This document shows positions 43,832 to 52,071 of a stretch of 64,000 bases of DNA, one piece after another. Source of the DNA: Niallia sp. Man26 (GTDB lineage Bacteria; Bacillota; Bacilli; Bacillales; Cytobacillaceae). The translations under genes were made by a program, and so were the position numbers. The stretch spans positions 682,001 through 746,000 of the forward strand of contig NZ_CP095744.1 of NCBI RefSeq assembly GCF_022049065.2, given 5' to 3'. Within the stretch, counting starts at the first letter, position 1, and each line of letters starts with the position of its first letter. Below the pieces are notes generated by a model, which saw nothing but the letters and a program-made list of their open reading frames with translations, searched no databases and had not been told where the DNA came from.

Positions 43832-44647
43832 ATGAAGACAGAACCATATACCTTGCCGCATACAGAATGCTGGTCTATCTTGTCACAAGGAAATCAGCAA
43901 TTATATAAAATATTCGTATCTGTTCCTGATTCACCTGCGCCTGAAGATGGTTTTCCACTTATATATGTACTAGATGGAAACTCTATCTTTGCCAGTTTCA
44001 CAGAAAGTATGAATCTGCAGACTAGACGGGGAGAGATTACAGGAAAAAAACCGCATATTATTGTGGGCATCGGTTATGAAACAACAGAACCATTTAATGA
44101 CAGTAGATATTTTGACTATACCTTCTCACCTGAGATAGATTTCTTATCCTACCATCCCATAGACAGGGACTTTCCACCAGGGGGCGGCGGAAGCTTGTTT
44201 CTTTCTTTTATTGAAAAACAACTTAAGCCCCAAATTGAACAAAAATATGAGGTTAATACCGAAAAACAGACGATTGTCGGTCATTCTCTTGGCGGTTTAT
44301 TCGTACTTTCTGCATTATTTACTTCGTCTTCTTCCTTTCAGTATTATGTGGCAAGCAGCCCCTCCATCCATTGGAATGAAGACTTTTTAAATACGGCAAA
44401 GCAAAAGTTTATGGAAACTGAGCCGAAAGCGAAGCTCCTTATCACAAGCGGAGAATTGGAAAGAGATCATTTTTCACAAATGAATGAAAAAGCGAAGAAA
44501 CTTAATGATGAACTTCAAACACATGTTTCTGCTAAGTTTGATAGTGAATTTCTCGAATTTCCAGGAGAGGATCACACGACAGTTCTCCTGCCGCTCATTA
44601 ACAAAACGATTTTGTTCATGAATGATATTAAACAGCAAATTAAATAA
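43832..44647 (+). CDS. Ferric-siderophore trilactone esterase (BesA/IroE-like)
   Basis: 271-residue esterase-D-type hydrolase. Nucleophile Ser152 in VGHSLGGLF, and EFPGEDHTTV bears the likely catalytic histidine. PLIYVLDGNSIFASFTE is typical of BesA and IroE. Opens bacillibactin- or enterobactin-type trilactones. No signal peptide, so cytoplasmic. A second, different esterase (YbbA-like) stands at the end of the feu operon. Confidence 0.82.
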   Translation: MKTEPYTLPHTECWSILSQGNQQLYKIFVSVPDSPAPEDGFPLIYVLDGNSIFASFTESMNLQTRRGEITGKKPHIIVGIGYETTEPFNDSRYFDYTFSPEIDFLSYHPIDRDFPPGGGGSLFLSFIEKQLKPQIEQKYEVNTEKQTIVGHSLGGLFVLSALFTSSSSFQYYVASSPSIHWNEDFLNTAKQKFMETEPKAKLLITSGELERDHFSQMNEKAKKLNDELQTHVSAKFDSEFLEFPGEDHTTVLLPLINKTILFMNDIKQQIK

Positions 44648-44683
44648 ACTATACTGTTTTGCTTGAATTAATAGTAGCTTGGG

Positions 44684-44689
44684 TATAAT
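44684..44689 (+). promoter_or_regulatory. -10 element of the putative antitoxin RNA
   Basis: Consensus TATAAT preceded by GGG; CTTGAA at 44662-44667 is a weak -35 candidate at 16 nt. Transcription would start near 44696. Confidence 0.5.
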
Positions 44690-44712
44690 ATGTAACTATA
44701 AGCATAAACTAG

Positions 44713-44742
44713 AAAAAGCCAAGGAGCGGGTAACTCCTTGGC
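44713..44742 (-). terminator. Terminator of the toxin mRNA
   Basis: GCCAAGGAG / CTCCTTGGC stem (44718-44742) with a 7-nt loop, followed by TTTTT on the minus strand at 44713-44717. Confidence 0.8.
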
Positions 44743-44790
44743 CCTGAACTACTGCCATATCGGGCGGTGCGGTCAGGCTAATATATTAGA

Positions 44791-44943
44791 TTAGCGAGAA
44801 GAACCACCCTTACGTTTGTGGCGCGGGGTGGTTCTTCTTTGCTCTTTTTTCCTTTTGCCCGCTAAGCGCTGTGCGTAAGCTGCAGCAAAAGCAGTGAAAA
44901 ATACTGTGACAGTATTCTCCAGCAGAGTCTTTAGAAAATCCAT
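44791..44943 (-). CDS. Small membrane peptide, probable type I toxin
   Basis: 50 residues: a hydrophobic segment LENTVTVFFTAFAAAYAQRL (about 8-27) and a strongly basic tail (KRKKEQRRTTPRHKRK). AAGGAGGTGA at 44951-44960, 7 nt before ATG 44943, is an ideal ribosome site. Type I toxins of Firmicutes have this make-up, one membrane helix plus a charged end. Own -10 at 45020-45025 and a strong terminator give an mRNA near 300 nt with a leader of about 70 nt. I do not match it to a named toxin family. Confidence 0.6.
   Translation of the reverse strand: MDFLKTLLENTVTVFFTAFAAAYAQRLAGKRKKEQRRTTPRHKRKGGSSR
44797..44850 (+). terminator. Terminator of the antisense RNA, inside the toxin gene
   Basis: Perfect 13-bp arms AGAAGAACCACCC (44797-44809) and complement (44826-44838), then TTTGCTCTTTTTT on the plus strand. 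It lies within the coding end of the toxin gene, so it serves both as code for the basic tail and as terminator of the opposite RNA. Confidence 0.7.
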
Positions 44944-45019
44944 TGGCGTGTTCACCTCCTTCACCATAAGGGAAAGAGTGACCAGCACCACCCGCATCAA
45001 ATATATGTAGTTCACTTCT

Positions 45020-45025
45020 ATTATA
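45020..45025 (-). promoter_or_regulatory. -10 element of the toxin gene
   Basis: TATAAT on the minus strand, 77 bp upstream of the start codon. No good -35 is seen at 17 nt. Confidence 0.45.
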
Positions 45026-45100
45026 CACTTTTTTGGTAGGTTTTTCTTTACATTCCAAATAGTTTCATAATTTAGGATAAATCACCTAACAACAATAAAT

Positions 45101-45130
45101 AAAGCCAGGCTTATTATAAAGCCTGACTTT
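45101..45130 (-). terminator. Terminator downstream of the TerD-domain gene
   Basis: 12-bp arms AAAGCCAGGCTT (45101-45112) and AAGCCTGACTTT (45119-45130), one mismatch, T-rich on the minus strand. It is 159 bp past the stop; the stretch between holds two imperfect repeats. Confidence 0.65.
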
Positions 45131-45143
45131 ATAAAGGAAACTG

Positions 45144-45273
45144 CCATACCTAAGTTCGATAAAACTTAAGAGTTTAAGAAGGAAGGTATAACATAGCCTT
45201 TATATTAATTGGGAAAGCAATCCATCTAACGATTTACAAGATATAAGAGTTAGAAGGAAGATAGATAATAGCC
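45144..45273. repeat. Two imperfect direct repeats of about 55 bp
   Basis: Copies at 45144-45198 and 45222-45273 share CCAT..CTAA..CGAT, TAAGAGTT, AGAAGGAAG and ATAGCC in the same order with small gaps. They fall in the 3' untranslated region of the TerD-domain gene. Each copy can form a local stem (CTTAA/TTAAG in the first, CTAAC/GTTAG in the second). Function unknown. Confidence 0.55.
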
Positions 45274-45288
45274 CAATATGTATTCATA

Positions 45289-47370
45289 CTATAGATATTC
45301 TGAAACAATGAGATCAAGATCAAAAGGAGTAATCCCTTTATCAACAGAGAAAATTAAATCTGCTTCCTCTATTGTAGCACAAAACTCTCCTCGTGCCTCA
45401 ATATGAAGTTTAAATAAATCATATAAATTCGGTTTGACAAGTGAAGTTAATGCCTTTCCCATCAACACCATTCCCATTTGATTTTCTTCTACATTATTAG
45501 CAAAATATGGATCCGTTCGAAGTGCAACATCTGTCCAAATAATTTTATTATCCTGTAAATCAAGTATCATTGGAATACATATCTTAGAATCAGATGTAAT
45601 ATCCATTCTATTCTCGACTGTTTTTGGCTCATATATTTCCCCGGAATTAGGATTTTCTCTGCTCATCCAGCCCATAAAGCATTCTGGAAGCTCATTAAAT
45701 GCCTCACCGCTAAAAGAATGGATAGAAAAGACAATATACCTTCCGCCGAAATTACGGACCGACTGTATATCCAAATCAATGAACTCACTAGCGCCTGCTG
45801 GTGCTGAAGTAATATCACCACTATGACTCGATTTATACTTAGCTGATTTTAAGTTCGTATACGAAACATGTTCCAAATATCCCCAGGCTTCATCATACAT
45901 AACGGCGGATAAATCGACATCTGTGCCCCAATCTTTCGAGCCGTCTTTCCAATAAAGAAAAGTTCTAATTGTCTTCATGGACTCTGCCACATCCAGCTTA
46001 GATCCTCTCACAACAGCTTTAACCGACTTATTAGCGGAGCGCTGGGAAAATGGCACAAGATAATTTTTTAGTGCTTCGTCCAAATAAACCTTTCCAATCG
46101 AACCCTTTTGCTTATAAATACTGATTAAACTGTTGTCACAAATGCACACAATTTCCTCACAAACTTCCTCTGCAATATCAGGGAGATTATTGTCTATCAC
46201 AAACATCTTCGCTACATTTCCTTTAGGAAAAAATGATCTTTTTTCATTTCCTGCATTCCTGTTTTTAAAATGTTCTCTTACTTGCAACAGCACCGTCGTT
46301 TCTACTTTTTCAGCAATTGCCTTAAAATTCTCGATCACAATCTCAGGCTGGTGATGAAGTCTTAATAGGTGATCAAGCTTGCGCGCAAATTCACCTGGTC
46401 TTTCAGACAAAAAAGTCATAGCATCATCCATTCGCTTTGTGCACAGTGCCTCTGCAACAAGACCATTAAATGTAGGAATATGCTCATTATTTCTCAGCTT
46501 GAAAAAAGCTTCGTTCGCCTTTTTAAATTGCTTATATTCTCCTGGATGGAGCCGCTCTCCTAACCTAATCCATCTGTTCTTATACCTTTTCATATCCTCT
46601 TCGATATTGCCGCAGTTTTCAAGAAGCGTTAGAAGTAAACGTCTCTCCTTTCTTTTAAAGCTCTTAAATCGTGTACTTGCAGCTAAGCTGACATCCCCAT
46701 CCGAAAGAGACACAGCAATCCGCAGGACATCTGTAGCTGTTTTAACATATTGAAACAGAATCTTATGATCTAAGTTGTTCTCCAATAATAACTTTCCAAG
46801 TAAAGCAATATTCTCCTTCAAAGGCACTTCTCGCGGTATAAGCTGCCCGGCCATTTCAGGAAAGCTTGAGAAGGCATACTCCAAGTCTGCCTTGTCAGTT
46901 GCTGAAAGGGACGTTTTTGAAGAAAGCAAGTTTCGGAAAATCATCAAAAAATCGTCAGTCGAACCAAGGGCTATCACTTTTTGCTCTGTTCTGTCATACA
47001 ACGGCAGTCTTGTCTGTTGCTCATATTCAGGCAATATTGTCCCCTCTGACAAATAATGTATAAGCGCGTTTACAAATAGTTCTGCATCGCTCGCTTCCAT
47101 CACCTGCTGCGGAAAGTTCGGATACATTGGCTTATAGGTCTTATTTGCACCCAATAATTCTTTCAAATTATCGATGGTGGATAAATAGAATTCATTAAGC
47201 TGGTTTGCGGAATATGTATATAGTGTATCAATGATAGATTTAGAAAATGTGTAGCCTAGTGATTCAAAATTGGCTAAGATGGTGGCTATGTAATGGAGAT
47301 TAGGCGTATGTTCATTGCCTTTGGTTAGGATGAGTTTGTTTTTTCTTCGTAAGTAGATTTGATTAATCAT
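45289..47370 (-). CDS. Large protein with C-terminal TerD-like domain
   Basis: 693 residues. The last about 210 residues resemble TerD/TerZ stress proteins: TDVDLSAVMYDEAWGYLEHV, SHSGDITSAPAGASEFIDLD and IIWTDVALR correspond to the Ca-binding TerD fold. The first about 450 residues are all-helical and charged, without membrane segments; they may form helical repeats. No terABCE genes are nearby, so this is a stand-alone TerD fusion rather than a tellurite operon. AGAGGTG precedes the ATG. Cytoplasmic stress or metal-response role is inferred; the N-terminal function is unknown. Confidence 0.65.
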   Translation of the reverse strand: MINQIYLRRKNKLILTKGNEHTPNLHYIATILANFESLGYTFSKSIIDTLYTYSANQLNEFYLSTIDNLKELLGANKTYKPMYPNFPQQVMEASDAELFVNALIHYLSEGTILPEYEQQTRLPLYDRTEQKVIALGSTDDFLMIFRNLLSSKTSLSATDKADLEYAFSSFPEMAGQLIPREVPLKENIALLGKLLLENNLDHKILFQYVKTATDVLRIAVSLSDGDVSLAASTRFKSFKRKERRLLLTLLENCGNIEEDMKRYKNRWIRLGERLHPGEYKQFKKANEAFFKLRNNEHIPTFNGLVAEALCTKRMDDAMTFLSERPGEFARKLDHLLRLHHQPEIVIENFKAIAEKVETTVLLQVREHFKNRNAGNEKRSFFPKGNVAKMFVIDNNLPDIAEEVCEEIVCICDNSLISIYKQKGSIGKVYLDEALKNYLVPFSQRSANKSVKAVVRGSKLDVAESMKTIRTFLYWKDGSKDWGTDVDLSAVMYDEAWGYLEHVSYTNLKSAKYKSSHSGDITSAPAGASEFIDLDIQSVRNFGGRYIVFSIHSFSGEAFNELPECFMGWMSRENPNSGEIYEPKTVENRMDITSDSKICIPMILDLQDNKIIWTDVALRTDPYFANNVEENQMGMVLMGKALTSLVKPNLYDLFKLHIEARGEFCATIEEADLIFSVDKGITPFDLDLIVSEYL

Positions 47371-47482
47371 TATTCACCTCTTATAAATAAATACCTTTCT
47401 AGTTATATCATCATTTAGTAAAAAAATAAAATAATAACTTACATAATTAATATAATATGGAAACTCAGTTTAATAATAAAGA

Positions 47483-47510
47483 GAGGCAAACCTTTGAAAG
47501 GTTTGCCTTT
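47483..47510 (-). terminator. Intrinsic terminator
   Basis: AGGCAAACCTT / AAGGTTTGCCT stem with TGA loop, T-rich 3' side on the minus strand. Ends the membrane-protein gene at 47529. Confidence 0.75.
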
Positions 47511-47528
47511 GTATATGGTAATCTACTA

Positions 47529-48449
47529 CTAAAATTCTTCTTCTTCCTCAACAGCAGTTATATCAAAGAGATAATCAGTTGTTGCTGTACCTTCCCATCC
47601 CTCTTGAGTAATATTACCTTGCTCATCTGTCTCTTCACTCATTTTTTTCAGAGCATATGTTGAGATAGAAAAACCTTCAACTGGTAACTGCTTTTCATCT
47701 AATTTCTTTATTTCTCCATTTGAAATAACATGAGGTTCATTTTCAGCAAAACCATATTGCGTTCTTTCGCCAAAGCTGTGTATCGCAAAAGTAGACAAAC
47801 TTCCTTTAGCATTTGTAATGTCTGCAATATTAAGCGCGTTCATATTTACAAAGAAATACTTGGCATCTACTAAAGAAATAAGATTATCCAAGGCTTCAAA
47901 ATGACTTTTAGAAATTTCATACCTATTCTTATCCACTACATAATTAATACTATAATATACTATGTCAAAGTGATCTTGCTGAATTAAATCCCAGCTTAAT
48001 TCTGTCGGCTTGCCTGATTTAGTATATTGCAAGTTAAAATTTGTGAGCTTAATTTCACCATCTTTAAGTTTCAATTTCTTCATAACCAAATCGTTCTCTT
48101 TATCAAAATTAAGCTTATATACCGAACCAATTTCATGTTCAAGATTTATCGTGCGGCTCTCCCATTTATCTACAGCAATTGGTGTGATCCATTGTACGAT
48201 TATAAATATAATGAAACCAAAGATGGCTGCTTGACGTTTAATAGGCGTATTTAACTTAGGTCGGAAAAACAGTAAATAAATGATAAAGCCAAGCGGTAAG
48301 GCAATTCCATTAAATTTAAATGCAAATACACCTAATATATAATAGCCAATTATTTTTAAAGAAAAATAGGCTTCTGAATCACTCTTTTTCTTGATTAAAT
48401 ACAATAATCCCCCAACTACTAACACTATGTAAACAATAGATGAAATCAT
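47529..48449 (-). CDS. Membrane protein of unknown function
   Basis: 306 residues. Three or four membrane segments in the first 110 residues, then a soluble domain of about 190 residues ending in an acidic tail (AVEEEEEF). No recognised motif. ATG 48449 has AGGGGG before it; the longer frame to 48524 has none. Single gene with its own terminator. Downstream (leftward) comes the TerD-like gene on the same strand. Confidence 0.65.
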   Translation of the reverse strand: MISSIVYIVLVVGGLLYLIKKKSDSEAYFSLKIIGYYILGVFAFKFNGIALPLGFIIYLLFFRPKLNTPIKRQAAIFGFIIFIIVQWITPIAVDKWESRTINLEHEIGSVYKLNFDKENDLVMKKLKLKDGEIKLTNFNLQYTKSGKPTELSWDLIQQDHFDIVYYSINYVVDKNRYEISKSHFEALDNLISLVDAKYFFVNMNALNIADITNAKGSLSTFAIHSFGERTQYGFAENEPHVISNGEIKKLDEKQLPVEGFSISTYALKKMSEETDEQGNITQEGWEGTATTDYLFDITAVEEEEEF

Positions 48450-48560
48450 CAAGTCCCCCTGTCTGGAATGCTGTCTCACTCCAGATATATGTATTATAAT
48501 TCCAATACAAGTATAACATGGCAATTATAATTCATTTATAGAAAGTTATTTTGCTAATGA

Positions 48561-48588
48561 AAAAAGACCTTCATTCTAATGAAGGTCT
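48561..48588 (-). terminator. Intrinsic terminator
   Basis: AGACCTTCATT / AATGAAGGTCT stem of 11 bp with CT loop, then T-run on the minus strand. Ends the racemase-family gene. Confidence 0.8.
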
Positions 48589-48596
48589 CACTTATT

Positions 48597-49271
48597 TTAG
48601 CGGTAAAATGCTTCGATTTCACTAACAATCTTATTAGAACTAATTTCTGGACTAGTTAAAATCGGAATGGCAACATGCTTTAGAGCAGTCTTTGCTCTTG
48701 CCATTGAAAGTTGAGCCAGTATGATTAGATCTACTTGATTATTGAGAAGCTTTTCTACACTGCTTGCAATAAGGCTGTCATGCAATTCAAATTCTTTGTT
48801 ATTTAGAGCAGCAAATGCTTCTGTATTAACTTCCACTAAAACCTCTACCTCTTTTCCCAAGATATCAGCCTTGTCTTTTACTGCTTTTTCCGTAGTCGGA
48901 CCAGCAGTAGCTACTGTTGCAACGACACCTATTTTACTCCCCAGCTTAACGGCTTGTTCAATCATGGCATCATCTACATTTTCAATTGGAAGCTGCGGAA
49001 ACCTTTTGCGCATTTCGGTAATTGTCGGACTGTAAGCAGAGCAGGATAGAAGGATTCCATCTACTTCTGTATCCACCGCTCGTTCTAGCAAACTCGCAGA
49101 ACGTTCTACTAATGCTGCTGTAATTTCTCCTTCTTTATCTAGCGCTCTGAGCAGTCCCTCATCCATGAAATTAATCGTTTCTATATCAGGAAAATTCTTC
49201 GCAAAAGCTTCCAGTATTGGGTTAACAGAATTTAGTGTAGCATGGATTAAACCGACTTTATATTTGTTCAT
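48597..49271 (-). CDS. Asp/Glu/hydantoin racemase-superfamily protein
   Basis: 224 residues with the fold of this superfamily. The first catalytic cysteine is present (ILLSCSAYSP, about residue 77), but the second is replaced: the matching strand reads LIILAQLSMARA, with Gln where two-base racemases have Cys. Such one-cysteine members act as decarboxylases or isomerases rather than racemases, or have other roles. It lies 25 bp downstream of the broken LysR gene and may once have belonged to its regulon. Confidence 0.75.
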   Translation of the reverse strand: MNKYKVGLIHATLNSVNPILEAFAKNFPDIETINFMDEGLLRALDKEGEITAALVERSASLLERAVDTEVDGILLSCSAYSPTITEMRKRFPQLPIENVDDAMIEQAVKLGSKIGVVATVATAGPTTEKAVKDKADILGKEVEVLVEVNTEAFAALNNKEFELHDSLIASSVEKLLNNQVDLIILAQLSMARAKTALKHVAIPILTSPEISSNKIVSEIEAFYR

Positions 49272-49296
49272 GTTCTACACTCCATCACTTTAAAAT

Positions 49297-49761
49297 TTAA
49301 TTTTGTTTAGATATCATATCTTGGAAGTTTATTTCGTCCATAAACTCAATGAAGGTTCTTACTAATTTCAAATTATAGTCATCTTGATTGTAGAACATCC
49401 AAGTGTGTCTAGTTATTGGATTATTATCTTTATCATTTAAGGGCAGCTGATATAAATTCCCTGTGTTTTTAATAACTAAGCTGGGCATTATCGCATACCC
49501 TAAATCATGTGCTACCATTTCCCTGCAAGTGTCTGTTTTATCTACTTTAATTCCAACTTTCGGGGGAACGGAAAAGTTCTCTGACCACCATGTATCTATC
49601 ATATCTTGAAGTTTAACATCACATATATAATCAATTCGGGGTAATGTTGGAAGTTCTGCCAAATCGATTTTACTATAAGATACTAATGATAAGTTCTCTT
49701 CTAGTAATAATCTTTTTCCTCCAATCCACTTGTAATCTCCTCTTACAAATCCAATATGAAT
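49297..49761 (-). pseudogene. LysR-family regulator, C-terminal fragment
   Basis: About 154 codons of a LysR effector-binding domain: IHIGFVRGDYKWIGGKRLLL, then LPRIDYICD, CREMVAHDLGYAIMPSLVIK and LVRTFIEFMDEI. The N-terminal HTH and first half of the effector domain are absent; in the same frame an in-frame TAA at 49762-49764 separates it from a scrap of dehydrogenase sequence. No start codon with ribosome site precedes it. The internal ATG at 49662 is unlikely to be a functional start. Confidence 0.8.
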
Positions 49762-49949
49762 TTATGCTTTTACAATTTCAGGACCAATTCCATCTTTTCA
49801 ATTCCTTCCCACCCCATTGGAAGCTCTATCCAATCAAACTTTACATCTAACTCTTGTGCAGCTGCTTTAAAAACCTTTACTGTAGCGCTTACAATTTCTG
49901 GCCCAATGCCATCACCTTGTAATACTCCTAACTTATATGCCTTCATCAT
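49762..49949 (-). pseudogene. Isopropylmalate/isocitrate dehydrogenase family, N-terminal fragment
   Basis: A good ribosome site and ATG at 49949 (or 49946) open a frame of 59 codons whose start reads YKLGVLQGDGIGPEIVSATV, the N-terminus of a decarboxylating dehydrogenase of the LeuB/Icd/TtuC family. After EGIEK it shifts, and a second copy of DGIGPEIVKA appears in another frame and ends at TAA 49762-49764. So only about 50 of 350 residues remain, with a partly duplicated motif at the break, fused to LysR debris. Confidence 0.75.
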
Positions 49950-50201
49950 CTCATCTCCCTATTTCGTTTGTGCTTATAGATTTTCAATATTGAATTTCTA
50001 CTATCACTGTAATATAAAGCTAACGATAAATGAAATATCGCTTTTTTATGTTTATCCATAACTATTTTTTATTTTCCTATCCACCGGTGTGATCATATTA
50101 ACCATTACTTTTTTTTATCGATAACAATAACTTATATTGATTTCTATAATATAGTGGTTTTTTTGTATAATGGTAGAAAATATAATAACAGGGAGAGGCT
50201 T

Positions 50202-50825
50202 ATGGAGAACATAATAGAGCAATTTAAAGGCATTCCTACTACATCGATTTCCGATTCTATGAATGGATTAAATAATCTGGACCCTTCTATAAAGCCAATT
50301 AAGGAAGAATATTCTTTTGCTGGCAGAGCACTTACTGTTAAAATTCCAGTTGGTGATAATTTGGCCGTTCTAAAAGCCATCAGAGAGTCAAAACCTAATG
50401 ATGTTATTATTGTCGATGCTAAGGGAGATACATACAGAGCTGCTGCCGGGGACTTTGTAATTGGTATGGCAAAAACGCTTGGGGCTGGTGCATTTGTTGT
50501 AGATGGTGCAATCCGAGATATAAATGGCATTAGAGATCTCGATTTCCCTGTTTTTTGTAAAGGGACAACTGTAGCAGCTGGAGGAAAAGCTGGCATGGGA
50601 GAGATTAATATCCCGATTTCTTGCGGAGGTGTTACGGTAAAACCAGGTGATATCATTGTCGGCGATATTGACGGTGTTGTCGTAATTCCACAGGAACAGG
50701 AAGAAGAAATATTGGCAAACTCACTTGATAGAGTGGAAAAAGATAAAGCAAGAGAAGAACAAATCTCAGGCAATAAAGAAGAAATTATTATATATCTTGA
50801 TCAAATGATTCATTCTGCAAAATAA
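50202..50825 (+). CDS. RraA-like aldolase/decarboxylase family protein
   Basis: 207 residues. This family includes 4-hydroxy-4-methyl-2-oxoglutarate/4-carboxy-4-hydroxy-2-oxoadipate aldolases and oxaloacetate decarboxylases. The metal/substrate site is conserved: Asp101 to Asp106, with DGAIRD containing Arg105-Asp106. GGVTVKPGDIIVGDIDGVVV is the second family block. Start ATG 50202 after GGGAGAGG; the frame to 50154 has no site. Followed by an MFS gene, perhaps its substrate carrier. A TATAAT at 50166-50171 is a likely -10. Confidence 0.82.
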   Translation: MENIIEQFKGIPTTSISDSMNGLNNLDPSIKPIKEEYSFAGRALTVKIPVGDNLAVLKAIRESKPNDVIIVDAKGDTYRAAAGDFVIGMAKTLGAGAFVVDGAIRDINGIRDLDFPVFCKGTTVAAGGKAGMGEINIPISCGGVTVKPGDIIVGDIDGVVVIPQEQEEEILANSLDRVEKDKAREEQISGNKEEIIIYLDQMIHSAK

Positions 50826-50834
50826 GTATTCATG

Positions 50835-50864
50835 AAAGGAAGACATCTGCTCTTCCTTTTTATT
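50835..50864 (+). terminator. Hairpin between the RraA-like and MFS genes
   Basis: AAAGGAAGA / TCTTCCTTT stem with a 7-nt loop followed by TTATT; 9 nt after the stop. Probably a partial terminator, since the MFS gene follows at once on the same strand. Confidence 0.65.
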
Positions 50865-50878
50865 ATGGGGAGATAAAT

Positions 50879-52033
50879 ATGATGTTGAGAATAATAATAT
50901 TTTCTGTTTTTGCTTTTCAATTAATTATTAATATTACTCGTCCAATTATTACGTTATATGCATCTGACTTAGGATCAAATACATTTGAAATAGGTATATT
51001 AACCGCTGCGTTCTCCTTCTTCCCACTTCTTTTTGCTTTACATGCTGGCAGAATAGCTGATAAGTATGGAGATCGTTATCCGGTTATTTTTGGGATGATT
51101 GGATTAGCTGTAGGTATGTTTTTCCCATACTTTTTCACCTCTATTTCGGCTTTGTATATTAGTCAGTTAATTGTAGGGATATCGAATATTTTTATCGCTG
51201 TTTCTCTGCAAAATGTTATAGGTACTATAGCTACCGAATCGAATCGAGATCAATATTTCAGTATGTTTGGCATGGCAGTTGCTGCTGCTTCTGTATTAGG
51301 TCCGATGCTTGGGGGATATATCTCTGAACACTATAATTATAATAGTGTGTTTCTCATTTCCCTGCTATTATCTATCCTGCCTATTATCATAAGCTTAAAA
51401 ATACCTGCCATTAAAAAGGATGTGGGTGAGAAGAAAAGCATTATCGAATCAATTGGGTTATTAAAAATACCATTATTGAAGAAGGCTTTATTTTCAAGTG
51501 CCTTAGTTTTGTATTCTAGAGATATTTTCGTTGCCTATTTTCCTATTCTTGCAAAGGAGTCACATTTATCCAATTCACAAATTGGGCTCGTTATTTCATT
51601 ACAAGGATTAGCGATGATTATAATTCGCTTTATTTTACCGAGACTGCTTTTAATTATGGGCAGAGACTATATTTTATTTATCTCTGTTCTCCTGGCCGGT
51701 GCATCTTTTCTGCTTATTCCATTTACCGGAAGTCTGACTTTTTATTGTGTCTTTAGCTGCTTGATGGGCTTTGGTCTTGGCTGTGGCCAGCCGTTATCTC
51801 TGACTACTACTTATAACGCTTCACCGTTAAACAGAACTGGGGAAGTGCTAGGGTTAAGACTTTCTACCAATAGACTATCCCAATTAATTGCACCAATATT
51901 TTTCGGAATAGTAGGCACGTGGATGGGAATTTTATCTGTTTTTCTTTTTAGCGGCTTTTTCTTAATTGGTGGTTCTTGGTTTATTAAAGAAAACAAGACT
52001 AATGGTGGAGGTTCAGTTGAAATAAACAAATAA
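50879..52033 (+). CDS. MFS transporter
   Basis: 384 residues, twelve membrane segments. The first cytoplasmic loop HAGRIADKYGDRYPV (about residues 55-69) is the MFS motif-A-like signature; PLSLTTTYNASPLNRTGEVLG marks the second half. Substrate unknown; by position it may bring in the hydroxy-keto-acid used by the RraA-like enzyme. GGGGAG lies 7 nt before the ATG. Closed by a 14-bp hairpin. Confidence 0.82.
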   Translation: MMLRIIIFSVFAFQLIINITRPIITLYASDLGSNTFEIGILTAAFSFFPLLFALHAGRIADKYGDRYPVIFGMIGLAVGMFFPYFFTSISALYISQLIVGISNIFIAVSLQNVIGTIATESNRDQYFSMFGMAVAAASVLGPMLGGYISEHYNYNSVFLISLLLSILPIIISLKIPAIKKDVGEKKSIIESIGLLKIPLLKKALFSSALVLYSRDIFVAYFPILAKESHLSNSQIGLVISLQGLAMIIIRFILPRLLLIMGRDYILFISVLLAGASFLLIPFTGSLTFYCVFSCLMGFGLGCGQPLSLTTTYNASPLNRTGEVLGLRLSTNRLSQLIAPIFFGIVGTWMGILSVFLFSGFFLIGGSWFIKENKTNGGGSVEINK

Positions 52034-52034
52034 T

Positions 52035-52066
52035 AAAAAGATAAGCTGGTGGCAGCTTATCTTTTT
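52035..52066. terminator. Bidirectional intrinsic terminator
   Basis: 14-bp arms AAAAAGATAAGCTG / CAGCTTATCTTTTT with GTGG loop, between convergent MFS and methyltransferase genes. Confidence 0.85.
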
Positions 52067-52071
52067 CGTGT

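Larger units (their letters stand above)
44696..44850 (+). ncRNA. Putative antisense RNA (type I antitoxin)
   Basis: Predicted from a consensus -10 at 44684-44689 and a T-run terminator ending near 44850, about 155 nt, without a good open frame. It overlaps the 3' part of the minus-strand toxin gene, including its last 20 codons and 3' untranslated region. Convergent, 3'-overlapping transcripts of this size are the layout of txpA/RatA and bsrG/SR4. Promoter and RNA ends are inferred. Confidence 0.5.

Noticed and set aside
44810..45058. 82-codon minus-strand frame overlapping the toxin gene
   Set aside because: Different frame, begins upstream of the toxin -10, no ribosome site. The 50-residue frame has the ideal site.
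50144..50773. 209-codon minus-strand frame
   Set aside because: Antisense to the RraA-like gene, which has conserved motifs and a ribosome site.
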